This document shows positions 1-6,277 of a stretch of 6,493 nucleotides of DNA, piece by piece. The position numbers and the translations under genes are program-made. Numbering within the stretch: position 1 is the first letter of the stretch; each line of letters starts with the position of its first letter. The DNA comes from DATCTV01 sp964400685 (GTDB taxonomy: Bacteria; Desulfobacterota; Desulfomonilia; UBA1062): the NCBI GenBank assembly GCA_964400685.1, contig CAYNVT010000179.1:1-6493 (forward strand). The letters run 5' to 3'. The notes under the pieces were generated by a model, which saw only the letters and a list, made by a program, of their open reading frames with translations, had not been told where the DNA came from and made no database searches.

Positions 1-2
1 CT

Positions 3-35
3 TTAGATGAATATGGCGCCATAACACTTCCTTAA
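3..35 (+). CDS. 3' end of an upstream gene (partial, unidentified)
   Basis: Frame 3 is open from the window edge and ends at a TAA at 33-35, reading LDEYGAITLP before the stop. The other two frames hit stops within the first 10 bases. The stop lies 12 nt before the next ATG, the same spacing as between the next two genes, and codon choice (GAT, GAA, GGC, ATA) resembles the downstream operon. This supports it being the tail of the preceding operon gene. Ten residues are too few to identify a family. A sugar transporter part or another sugar enzyme is only a guess from context. Confidence 0.4.
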   Translation, partial: LDEYGAITLP

Positions 36-47
36 GGCAGGAAAAAT

Positions 48-1052
48 ATGAAAAAAACAAGAGTTGGCTTTATCGGAGCAGGTTTTATTTCTCATTATCA
101 TGCACGAGGTCTTAAAACTGTTGAGGGCGTCGAGCTTGTATCAGTCTGTGCCCTGCCTCTTGATAATGCAAAGACTTTTGCCGGCACATACGGGATAAAG
201 GACACCACTGATGATGCAATGAAGCTGATAAAGCGCAAGGACATCGATGCGGTCGTCATAGCAACCCCGAACAGATTCCATGCGCCTTTTACTCTCGAAT
301 GCCTCAAAAACGGCAAAGACGTGTTCGTTGAAAAACCTCTGGCAATGAACTCATCGGAAGCCGAGGAAGTTCTCAAAACCTCGAAAAAGACAAAAAAGCT
401 TGTAATGGTAGGCCATATGTGGCGCTTCGACCTCGAGGTTAATTACATAAAAGACATCGTCCTCTCAGGCAGAATCGGAAAGGTCTTCAAGACAAAAGGC
501 TATGGCATCCATGTTAACTGGGGACCTGCAGGATGGTTTGCAGACAAGAAACTTGCTGGCGGCGGAGCGCTTGCAGACATGGGAGTTCACGCAATAGATA
601 CGGTAAGATATATTCTTGGCGACCCGAAGCCGGTCCAGGTATATGCCAAGATAGGAACTTATATGGGAAATTATGATGTCGACGACTCGGGCATACTGGT
701 TATCACCTGGGATAACGGCGTGACATCAATAATCGAAAGCGGGTGGTGGCAGCCTCACATGGACGGGCCTGAAGCAGGGACAAGGCTTTACGGCAGCGAA
801 GGGTATGCAAGCCTCTTCCCCACCGAACTGAAGCTCAGGAACGGCTTCCTGTTCGGTGAATTCAAGCCCGAGCTTCCTCCAAGAATGGAGCATTGCGATC
901 AGAGTATCTACACAACACAGATGACCCATTTCATCGACTGCATAAAAAACCGCAAAACGCCTTTACCGGGACTTGTTGAAGGTATAACAATCATGAACAT
1001 AGTTGACGCCGGCTACAAATCATCGTCAACAGGCAAGGCCGTAAACCTTTAG
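48..1052 (+). CDS. Gfo/Idh/MocA family NAD(P)-dependent oxidoreductase
   Basis: This is a 334-residue cytoplasmic sugar or polyol dehydrogenase of the Gfo/Idh/MocA family, close to the usual family length. The N-terminal Rossmann fold opens with GFIGAGFIS (residues 7-15), the nucleotide-binding glycine motif. The hallmark EKP motif is at 95-97, where Lys96 is the expected catalytic lysine. A second hallmark, GGGALADMGVHAID (171-184), supplies Asp177 and His181, the usual substrate-side residues. The rest forms the alpha/beta C-terminal domain. The ATG at 48 follows AGGA at 39-42 with 5 nt spacing. The gene leads the visible part of a sugar operon with a kinase and a GH4 hydrolase, so a role in oxidising, reducing or epimerising the same sugar is likely. 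The family covers many substrates and some non-dehydrogenase activities, so the exact reaction is unknown. Confidence 0.93.
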   Translation: MKKTRVGFIGAGFISHYHARGLKTVEGVELVSVCALPLDNAKTFAGTYGIKDTTDDAMKLIKRKDIDAVVIATPNRFHAPFTLECLKNGKDVFVEKPLAMNSSEAEEVLKTSKKTKKLVMVGHMWRFDLEVNYIKDIVLSGRIGKVFKTKGYGIHVNWGPAGWFADKKLAGGGALADMGVHAIDTVRYILGDPKPVQVYAKIGTYMGNYDVDDSGILVITWDNGVTSIIESGWWQPHMDGPEAGTRLYGSEGYASLFPTELKLRNGFLFGEFKPELPPRMEHCDQSIYTTQMTHFIDCIKNRKTPLPGLVEGITIMNIVDAGYKSSSTGKAVNL

Positions 1053-1064
1053 ACAGGAGAATAA

Positions 1065-2045
1065 ATGAAACGCTACTTACTCGGAGTGGACATCGGAAAC
1101 ACGAAAACCCAGTACGCCCTTGCAGACACAACCGGCAATATCGCTGCAACCGTCTATGACGTAGGCGCCAGCCATGAAAACCTCGGGCCTGACGGCGCTC
1201 AGGCAGCAATCACAGAAGGTATCGGCAAGACCGTAGCCGCGGCCGGCATCAAGCTCGAACAGATAAATTACATCTATTACGGCGCCGCAGGTGCTGATAC
1301 CGCAGATGATTTCAAGCTGCTGCGCAAGGTATATAAGAAAGTCACTCCGAACATACCCTTCGATTTTGAAAACGACGGTTTCATAGCGCTTAAAAGCGGA
1401 ACGGTGGATGGAGTGGGAATGCTCATAACAAACGGGACATCGAACACCAATTTCGCCATGAACTCAAAGGGAGAACTCAAACGCATAGGAGGCCTGTCGT
1501 TCCATACCGGAGACACCCTGGGTGCTGTAAACATAGCCATGTTTGTATGCCGCGCGGCAATCCGCGGCGAAGACGGCAGGGCATACCCTACTGTCATAAG
1601 CAGGCTCATCACCGGGGCATTCAGTCTGAAAGAAGTCGAGGAAATAAAAAATATCCCGCTGTTCCCTGAAAATATCCAGAAAGTGGTCGAAATATTCTTC
1701 GAGGCCGCACGCATGGGAGATGGCGTGGCGCTCGAACTTACATGGATGCTGGTAAAGGAAACCCTGCATATAGTGGATGAATTTCACCGCGACCTGTTCG
1801 ACCACGGAGAGAAATTCAAGCTCGTGCTTGACGGTTCGGTCTTCAAACAGAAATATCAGCCCTTCATGAACATGCTGGAGCTATGCCTTAACCAGAGATA
1901 CAAAGATAATATAAGCATAGTCGTCCCCGAATGGGACCCGGTGCTGGGCGCCGTTTTTCATGCATATGAAAAGAGCGGGCATACGCTTACCAAAAAAATC
2001 AGTGACCGCATGATAAGGACATACCTTGAAAAGGAACGCTCATGA
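1065..2045 (+). CDS. BadF/BadG/BcrA/BcrD-type ATPase, probable sugar (N-acetylglucosamine-like) kinase
   Basis: This 326-residue protein has the actin-like ATPase fold of the BadF/BadG/BcrA/BcrD family, which includes N-acetylglucosamine kinases. GVDIGNTKTQ (7-16) is the phosphate-1 loop. ENDG (102-105) places Asp104 as a candidate catalytic base. NGTSN (123-127) sits where phosphate-2 normally reads GTGS. GG...HTGD (142-150) follows, LDGSVF (255-260) matches the adenosine motif, and PEWDPVLGA (288-296) matches the conserved C-terminal PxxDPvxGA block. There is no CxxC cluster typical of the 2-hydroxyacyl-CoA dehydratase activators in the family, which favours a sugar kinase. The start follows AGGAG at 1055-1059 with 5 nt spacing. 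The 3' end overlaps the GH4 start by 4 nt. I infer that it phosphorylates a glycoside or monosaccharide handled by the neighbouring enzymes. Confidence 0.85.
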   Translation: MKRYLLGVDIGNTKTQYALADTTGNIAATVYDVGASHENLGPDGAQAAITEGIGKTVAAAGIKLEQINYIYYGAAGADTADDFKLLRKVYKKVTPNIPFDFENDGFIALKSGTVDGVGMLITNGTSNTNFAMNSKGELKRIGGLSFHTGDTLGAVNIAMFVCRAAIRGEDGRAYPTVISRLITGAFSLKEVEEIKNIPLFPENIQKVVEIFFEAARMGDGVALELTWMLVKETLHIVDEFHRDLFDHGEKFKLVLDGSVFKQKYQPFMNMLELCLNQRYKDNISIVVPEWDPVLGAVFHAYEKSGHTLTKKISDRMIRTYLEKERS

Positions 2046-3334
2046 AAATAAGCATCATCGGCGGCGGCAGCACATATACCCCTGAACTCATCGAAGGTCT
2101 TATCAAAATTTCGGATCATGTCAGCATTCGAAAGATATGCCTGCTTGACATACCCGAGAGCGAGAGGAAGCTTAAAATACTGACTGATTTTTCAGAAAGG
2201 ATATTGAAAGCCGCAGGCAGCAAGGCAAGATTCTCATCTACTTTCAGTGCCGAAGAGGCCATCTCGGGTGCCGATTTCATTCTGAACCAGTTTCGCGCAG
2301 GCTGCATGCATGGCAGGATAAACGATGAGAAGATTCCGCTCGAATACGGCCTTATCGGCCAGGAGACGACAGGCATGGGCGGTATGGCGAACGGCCTCAG
2401 GGCCATGCCCATAATGGAAAAATACACTGACATGGCGAAGAAGCTCTCGAACAATGCCTGGATGATAAACTTTACCAACCCTTCAGGCATGATGACCGAG
2501 TTCATTGTCAATTATCTCGGTTATGAAAAATGCATCGGTTTATGCAACTGCCCGATTGAGTTTGTACTTCAGGCATGCATTGTACTCGGCTGCCCGGAAA
2601 ACGAGCTTCTCCTTCGCTACTACGGCCTCAACCACCTTGCCTGGGTCGACGGGGTTTTAGTTTCTGGACAAGACCGTACATCAGAGGTTCTTGAAAATAT
2701 CAGGGTAAATATGAAAAACATCCCTGACCTTGAATACGGCGATAATTTCATACCCATGCTCAAAATGCTTCCAAACCCCTATCTGCGCTATTTTTACAAC
2801 ACCTCACAGATGCTGAAAAGCCAGATGGAGGCCAGAGGTTCGCAGGGAACAAGAGGTGAACAGATACTGGTAATCGAAGAAGAGCTGCTCGGACTGTATT
2901 CTGAACCTGAGCGTACCAGACCACCCGAGGAACTCTCAAAGCGCGGCGGCTTCATGTATTCGACCGTTGCAACTGAACTTATAAAAAGCATTGCGGCAAA
3001 CGACGGCCGCACGCATATAATTAACACTCACAACAATGGCACTATTAATGACTTTCCTGATGACTACATTATGGAGATACCTGCAAGATTAACGTCATCC
3101 GGCCCGGTTGCCATCCCGCTCGGGAAGGCCGCCAAACCCACTGTAGGGCTTATCAATACCATTAAGAACTATGAACGCCTGACTATAGAAGGCCACCTTG
3201 CAAAAGATGAAAACCTTATTAAAGAGGCCATGCTGATACACCCGCTCGGTCCTGAAGAAAAGGATATCGATCGTCTCTGGAACGATTTGAAGGCCGCCAA
3301 TAAAGATTACTTCACAGGGTTCCGACTCAGTTAA
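2042..3334 (+). CDS. Glycoside hydrolase family 4, probable 6-phospho-beta-glucosidase
   Basis: This 430-residue cytoplasmic enzyme is of normal GH4 length. GH4 members use NAD and a divalent metal to cleave glycosides, usually 6-phosphorylated, by an oxidation-elimination route. The N-terminal IIGGGSTYTPELI (5-17) is the family NAD-binding signature. GLIGQETTGMGG (103-114), INFTNPSG (142-149), GLCNCP (166-171) and YGLNHLAW (194-201) are family blocks. Cys168 and His198 are the expected metal ligands, and the tyrosine-rich PYLRYFY (246-252) probably carries the catalytic base. The overall pattern is closer to 6-phospho-beta-glucosidases (LicH/CelF type) than to alpha-galactosidases such as MelA, but substrate cannot be fixed. 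The start overlaps the kinase stop as ATGA, with AGGA at 2032-2035, so translation is probably coupled. No PTS gene is visible nearby. Confidence 0.92.
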   Translation: MKISIIGGGSTYTPELIEGLIKISDHVSIRKICLLDIPESERKLKILTDFSERILKAAGSKARFSSTFSAEEAISGADFILNQFRAGCMHGRINDEKIPLEYGLIGQETTGMGGMANGLRAMPIMEKYTDMAKKLSNNAWMINFTNPSGMMTEFIVNYLGYEKCIGLCNCPIEFVLQACIVLGCPENELLLRYYGLNHLAWVDGVLVSGQDRTSEVLENIRVNMKNIPDLEYGDNFIPMLKMLPNPYLRYFYNTSQMLKSQMEARGSQGTRGEQILVIEEELLGLYSEPERTRPPEELSKRGGFMYSTVATELIKSIAANDGRTHIINTHNNGTINDFPDDYIMEIPARLTSSGPVAIPLGKAAKPTVGLINTIKNYERLTIEGHLAKDENLIKEAMLIHPLGPEEKDIDRLWNDLKAANKDYFTGFRLS

Positions 3335-3345
3335 AAGTAGACAGA

Positions 3346-3357
3346 GGGCAAAAGCCC
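3346..3357. other. Small hairpin between convergent genes
   Basis: GGGC (3346-3349) and GCCC (3354-3357) form a 4-bp stem with an AAAA loop on the plus strand, in the 27-nt gap between the GH4 gene and the converging ferritin-like gene. Neither strand has a T-tract after the stem, so it is a poor intrinsic terminator. It is the only structure seen in the gap. Confidence 0.25.
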
Positions 3358-3361
3358 CTGA

Positions 3362-3829
3362 TCACCCTCCGTCGGTCTGTGGAAATGCGGTATTGGAATA
3401 AAGGTATTCAACCTTTTCCTTGTGCTTCATCTCTTCGGACGCCATTAAAAGAAGCATGTCCTTTACCGGGCCATCGGGATGGATTTCGGCCAGGGCCTTG
3501 TAAAAATCATGCGATGCCTTTTCCCTGTGGGCTGCCAGCAGATAGGCTTCGCTGCTTTTAATATTTGAATCATTCGAAGGTTTTTCCATATGTTCGGTGA
3601 TCCGGTAATCGACCACATGGCTCATTCTCAGGCTTCCTGCTTCAACCTTTCCGTCACGGTAACTTTCCAGAAAAGCCCTGTGCTTCTTTTCTTCTCCGGC
3701 AAGATTAGTAAGCGCATCTCTGGCCTGTTTGTCAGCAACCTTTTCAGAAAGTCCCGAATAGAAATCAAAGGCTTCGATTTCCCTTTGAATTGCTATATCC
3801 AAGAAATCACCGAGTCTTTTTTCTTCCAT
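3362..3829 (-). CDS. Ferritin-like (rubrerythrin-type) diiron domain protein
   Basis: This 155-residue protein is a four-helix ferritin-like domain of the rubrerythrin kind. It has two repeated halves, each with a helix ExxA..FY and a helix ExxH. In the first half these are Glu17 and Glu47/His50; in the second they are Glu103 and Glu133/His136. Together they form a typical diiron site. The protein has no cysteine at all, so it lacks the rubredoxin FeCys4 domain of classical rubrerythrin. If it reduces peroxide, it needs an outside electron donor. I chose the ATG at 3829 because AGGGAGGA (3837-3844) lies 7 nt upstream; the frame extends to a TTG at 3892, but that overlaps the likely promoter. 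It is the last gene on the minus strand after the exporter. Peroxide defence or iron handling is likely but not proven. Confidence 0.88.
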   Translation of the reverse strand: MEEKRLGDFLDIAIQREIEAFDFYSGLSEKVADKQARDALTNLAGEEKKHRAFLESYRDGKVEAGSLRMSHVVDYRITEHMEKPSNDSNIKSSEAYLLAAHREKASHDFYKALAEIHPDGPVKDMLLLMASEEMKHKEKVEYLYSNTAFPQTDGG

Positions 3830-3836
3830 AAAGCGG

Positions 3837-3844
3837 TCCTCCCT
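3837..3844 (-). promoter_or_regulatory. Strong ribosome binding site deciding the ferritin-like start
   Basis: On the minus strand this reads AGGGAGGA and ends 7 nt before the ATG at 3829. It is the best Shine-Dalgarno sequence in the window and sets the start of the 155-residue ferritin-like protein over the upstream TTG. Confidence 0.8.
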
Positions 3845-3864
3845 TATACAGTCTTGATATAACC

Positions 3865-3892
3865 AATATAATATCCAGATATCATGATTCAA
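3865..3892 (-). promoter_or_regulatory. Probable sigma-70-type promoter of the ferritin-like gene
   Basis: On the minus strand TTGAAT (3892-3887) and TATATT (3870-3865) are separated by 16 nt, a fair match to the housekeeping -35 and -10 boxes. Transcription would start near 3858, giving a leader of about 30 nt with the strong ribosome binding site. The surrounding 75-nt gap is AT-rich. This suggests the gene can be expressed apart from the sigma operon. It is a motif match only. Confidence 0.5.
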
Positions 3893-3904
3893 TGGCCTTA
3901 ATGT

Positions 3905-4543
3905 TTATCCAACAAGCCTGCCTATCCCCGAATAAATAAAATAGAATGCAAAGCATACTATAAAAGCTGCGCAGCCGCCAATCAGGCCTTTATATATGCG
4001 AACTGTCAGAAGATGCCTGCCTTTTGCAACAATAACAGAAACAAGCGAATACCAGGAAAGGTCGCCCATTATATGGCCCGCAAAAAAAACCGCCAGGCCC
4101 GGCAGTCCCAGCGTCCTGCAGTATAGAATATAGCCGAGCCCTATTGTCGCCCACCATATCACCCAATAGGGATTTGATATGCTCATGATGATGCCTTGAT
4201 AAACCAGGTTCCCCGGTTTTGATGAATCTTCAGCCTCCCAGTCGATATTCAGCAGCGGCAGCGTTTTTATCATACCGAAGCTCATCCATAACAGTACTGC
4301 GGCTCCAAAAAGTGCAATACATGCAAATACAATGTCTTTACTAAGAAACGGGGCAAGTCCGAACAGAAGGGCAGTCATCATGGCCATCTCAAGTATCGCA
4401 TGTCCAAGAATGAGTGCTGGCCCCGCGATAATGCCTCTTTTTGCACTGGCCGTAATTGTTGCGGCAAATAAAGGCCCAGGCATCAGGGCGCCGGAGAGTG
4501 CAATAACAAATGATGTCGCAAAAACGCCTGCCAGGATTAACAT
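3905..4543 (-). CDS. LysE/RhtB family exporter (amino acid or small-molecule efflux)
   Basis: This 212-residue integral membrane protein has the length and layout of LysE/RhtB translocators, which export amino acids or related small molecules across the inner membrane. About six hydrophobic segments are visible, near residues 2-20, 40-64, 70-92, 114-140, 147-172 and 186-206. The family signature GALMPGP (18-24) ends the first segment. SNPYWVIWW (123-131) matches the conserved NP-aromatic motif after the central loop, and the charged loop at 99-112 is typical. The ATG at 4543 lies 10 nt after the anti-sigma stop. It has no good Shine-Dalgarno, so coupling to the upstream gene is likely. Being in the sigma/anti-sigma transcript hints at stress-controlled efflux. 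The exported substrate cannot be predicted. Confidence 0.87.
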   Translation of the reverse strand: MLILAGVFATSFVIALSGALMPGPLFAATITASAKRGIIAGPALILGHAILEMAMMTALLFGLAPFLSKDIVFACIALFGAAVLLWMSFGMIKTLPLLNIDWEAEDSSKPGNLVYQGIIMSISNPYWVIWWATIGLGYILYCRTLGLPGLAVFFAGHIMGDLSWYSLVSVIVAKGRHLLTVRIYKGLIGGCAAFIVCFAFYFIYSGIGRLVG

Positions 4544-4553
4544 GATTCAGGGA

Positions 4554-5624
4554 TTATGGTTTTGACTGCGGTTGTCTGCTGATAACTTTTATCCTCATAA
4601 CGACTCTGCTTCCGGAAAAATCCGGATATCTGGTTATCATGGAAACGTCACCTGAGTTTCCCAGCTTCTCGATTAACTTCTTTGCATCAGACCCCATTGC
4701 CTCTGCAAGAATTGCCGTATCTGTCCCTGATGAATACTTGCCTATAACGCGTGCTTTCATGGCTTCAAGCATACCGGATATGTCCTTGATTGCCTTTTCC
4801 CTGTCACCAACGGTAACAGACACATCTATCATCACAGGTGAAGGCGCGGCCTTCATCTGCATTTGAGGCGCAGGAGCGGTGATGCCGCCTTCTTTTTCTT
4901 CTTTTGCCTGTGTTTCCCCGAGCACTCCGGCTGCCTGCTCTTTTGACTTCTGCATTGATTTCAGTCCCGGTGATTCCAGATCATACTGAATCTCGTTTTT
5001 ATCTTTTGCTATTGCAGAAGGCGTTGCACGTTTCTTCTCAGGTCCCTCAACCCCCTTTGCTTCAGGGGCGGGGGCGGTAAAAGACTTCTCTTCCAGTTTT
5101 ACCTTCGGAAGTTCGGCTTTATTGACCGAAGCCTTTTCGCTCGCAGGACTTTCCGTTGTTTGAGCCGGTTTGTCAGCTTCATGAGGAACTGCTTTCGCGG
5201 CCTTATCGGGAAGAGTTTGAACCGCAGGAGCCTGAGATTCCTGAACGGACTGCAGCGAATACACCAGCGGTTTCCACTGAGGTTCAACAGCCCTGTAAAC
5301 ATATATTGCAAGCACTGCTATAACTACGGTTGCAAATGCCTGGACAGGCAGTTTGATATAGAGAGGGCGGAACAGCCGGTTGATAATGCCTTTTTTCCTG
5401 TCCTCTTCCTTTCTTATGTTAATCATAACCTGCCCGGAGAACCAGGGAGGAGGCACCATCCTGTCAAGACCCCTGACCAGCTTGACTGCCTGTGCGAGTT
5501 CATCGAGCTCTTTTTTGCAGGAAGGACATGTGGCGATATGCGCCTCTACGGCCTCCCTCTCATTGCCACTGAGGAGATCGTCAATATAAGCATTGAGAAG
5601 CTCTTTCATGTTTTCACAGTTCAT
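4554..5624 (-). CDS. Zinc-finger (zf-HC2) transmembrane anti-sigma factor with extracytoplasmic C-terminal domain (DUF2275-like)
   Basis: This 356-residue protein is the probable cognate anti-sigma factor of the ECF sigma gene it overlaps. The cytoplasmic N-terminus carries the zf-HC2 zinc-binding pattern: His29-x3-Cys33-x2-Cys36, with Cys3 as the likely fourth ligand. PPPWFSGQVM (58-67) precedes one membrane helix at about 93-112. Residues 115-262 are a long linker rich in Ala, Pro, Lys, Glu and Gln, expected to be disordered outside the membrane. A compact domain follows at about 265-350. The zinc finger plus PPWF and KLPVQA blocks resemble the DUF2275 group, recalled rather than searched. 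The start overlaps the sigma stop as ATGA. The model is that the N-terminus holds the sigma factor at the membrane until a signal sensed outside releases it. At 356 residues it is longer than many zf-HC2 anti-sigma factors. Confidence 0.88.
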   Translation of the reverse strand: MNCENMKELLNAYIDDLLSGNEREAVEAHIATCPSCKKELDELAQAVKLVRGLDRMVPPPWFSGQVMINIRKEEDRKKGIINRLFRPLYIKLPVQAFATVVIAVLAIYVYRAVEPQWKPLVYSLQSVQESQAPAVQTLPDKAAKAVPHEADKPAQTTESPASEKASVNKAELPKVKLEEKSFTAPAPEAKGVEGPEKKRATPSAIAKDKNEIQYDLESPGLKSMQKSKEQAAGVLGETQAKEEKEGGITAPAPQMQMKAAPSPVMIDVSVTVGDREKAIKDISGMLEAMKARVIGKYSSGTDTAILAEAMGSDAKKLIEKLGNSGDVSMITRYPDFSGSRVVMRIKVISRQPQSKP

Positions 5625-6277
5625 TTGAGCCCGCCCATAAATTTTTTAAGGCACTCCTTTAAAAGCGCCCTTGCCCTGAAAAGCCTTGACCTTACAGTGC
5701 CGTCAGGCAGACCTAGCATACCGCCGATTTCTTCATACGCGTATTCTTCAATCTCCCTCAATACGAGCACCACCCGCTGGTCTTCATCAAGAGAGCCGAT
5801 GCATTCCTGAACATTCATATCGAGTTCGTTCTTCTGCAGGCTGTCGAGAGGTGTAGGCCCCCTGTCCGCAGGTTCAATAATAACCGCGCCCTTCTCATTT
5901 ATCATCGGGTCATCGATGGAAGAGCATTCATGCTTTTTAAGACGGCCCTTTTTCCTCATTCTGTTTTTTGCCTGATTTATTAAAATGCTGGCAAGCCATG
6001 TTGAAAAAAGCGATTCGCCTCTGAATTTTTCAAGATTTCTGTATGCCGTAAGAAATGCATCCTGAACTGCATCAAGGGCTTCCTGATAATCGGATGTTAT
6101 CCTGTAGGCCATGTTCAGCATCTTGCCCTGATGCCTTTCGACAATTACACCGAAGGCATCGGTGTTGCCTGCAAGGCAGCGCATTATGAAAACCGCATCC
6201 CCGTCTTCAACATTATACGAAACCCTGCTGACGGGATGTTTATCGATTTTTTCTGACTTCTTGCCGAATATACCCAC
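5621..6277 (-). CDS. ECF (extracytoplasmic function) RNA polymerase sigma factor, RpoE-like
   Basis: From the GTG at 6277 the protein has 218 residues. Region sigma-2 spans about 26-113, with DAVQDAFLTAY (69-79) for core and -10 contacts and FSTWLASILINQAKNR (91-106). A charged linker follows. Region sigma-4 is about 151-212, with LREIEEYAYEEIGGMLGL (173-190) and the helix-turn-helix GTVRSRLFRAR (193-203) for -35 recognition. There is no region 1 or 3, which defines the ECF group. The start is uncertain. The frame opens with a TTG at 6358, the GTG at 6277 lacks a Shine-Dalgarno, and the first ATG (6184) would cut into the conserved start of sigma-2. The GTG is a compromise that keeps all the homology. 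The stop overlaps the anti-sigma start, so the two are probably co-translated and autoregulated. The class of inducing signal is unknown. Confidence 0.9.
   Translation of the reverse strand: MGIFGKKSEKIDKHPVSRVSYNVEDGDAVFIMRCLAGNTDAFGVIVERHQGKMLNMAYRITSDYQEALDAVQDAFLTAYRNLEKFRGESLFSTWLASILINQAKNRMRKKGRLKKHECSSIDDPMINEKGAVIIEPADRGPTPLDSLQKNELDMNVQECIGSLDEDQRVVLVLREIEEYAYEEIGGMLGLPDGTVRSRLFRARALLKECLKKFMGGLK

Noticed and set aside
1277..1714. 145-codon open frame on the minus strand
   Set aside because: It is antisense to the well-supported kinase gene, with no family motif; it is a by-product of the codon pattern on the other strand.
2116..2511. 131-codon open frame on the minus strand
   Set aside because: It is antisense to the conserved N-terminal half of the GH4 gene and has no motif of its own.
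3335..3361. Bidirectional intrinsic terminator between the convergent genes
   Set aside because: The stem is only 4 bp and neither strand has a T-tract, so it is listed only as a small hairpin.
3830..3892. Longer ferritin-like protein starting at TTG 3892
   Set aside because: The extra 21 residues are not like the family, the TTG lies in the probable -35 box, and the ATG at 3829 has a very strong ribosome binding site.
5160..5810. 216-codon open frame on the plus strand
   Set aside because: It lies wholly opposite the anti-sigma and sigma genes, which have clear domains. Its translation shows no recognisable motif.
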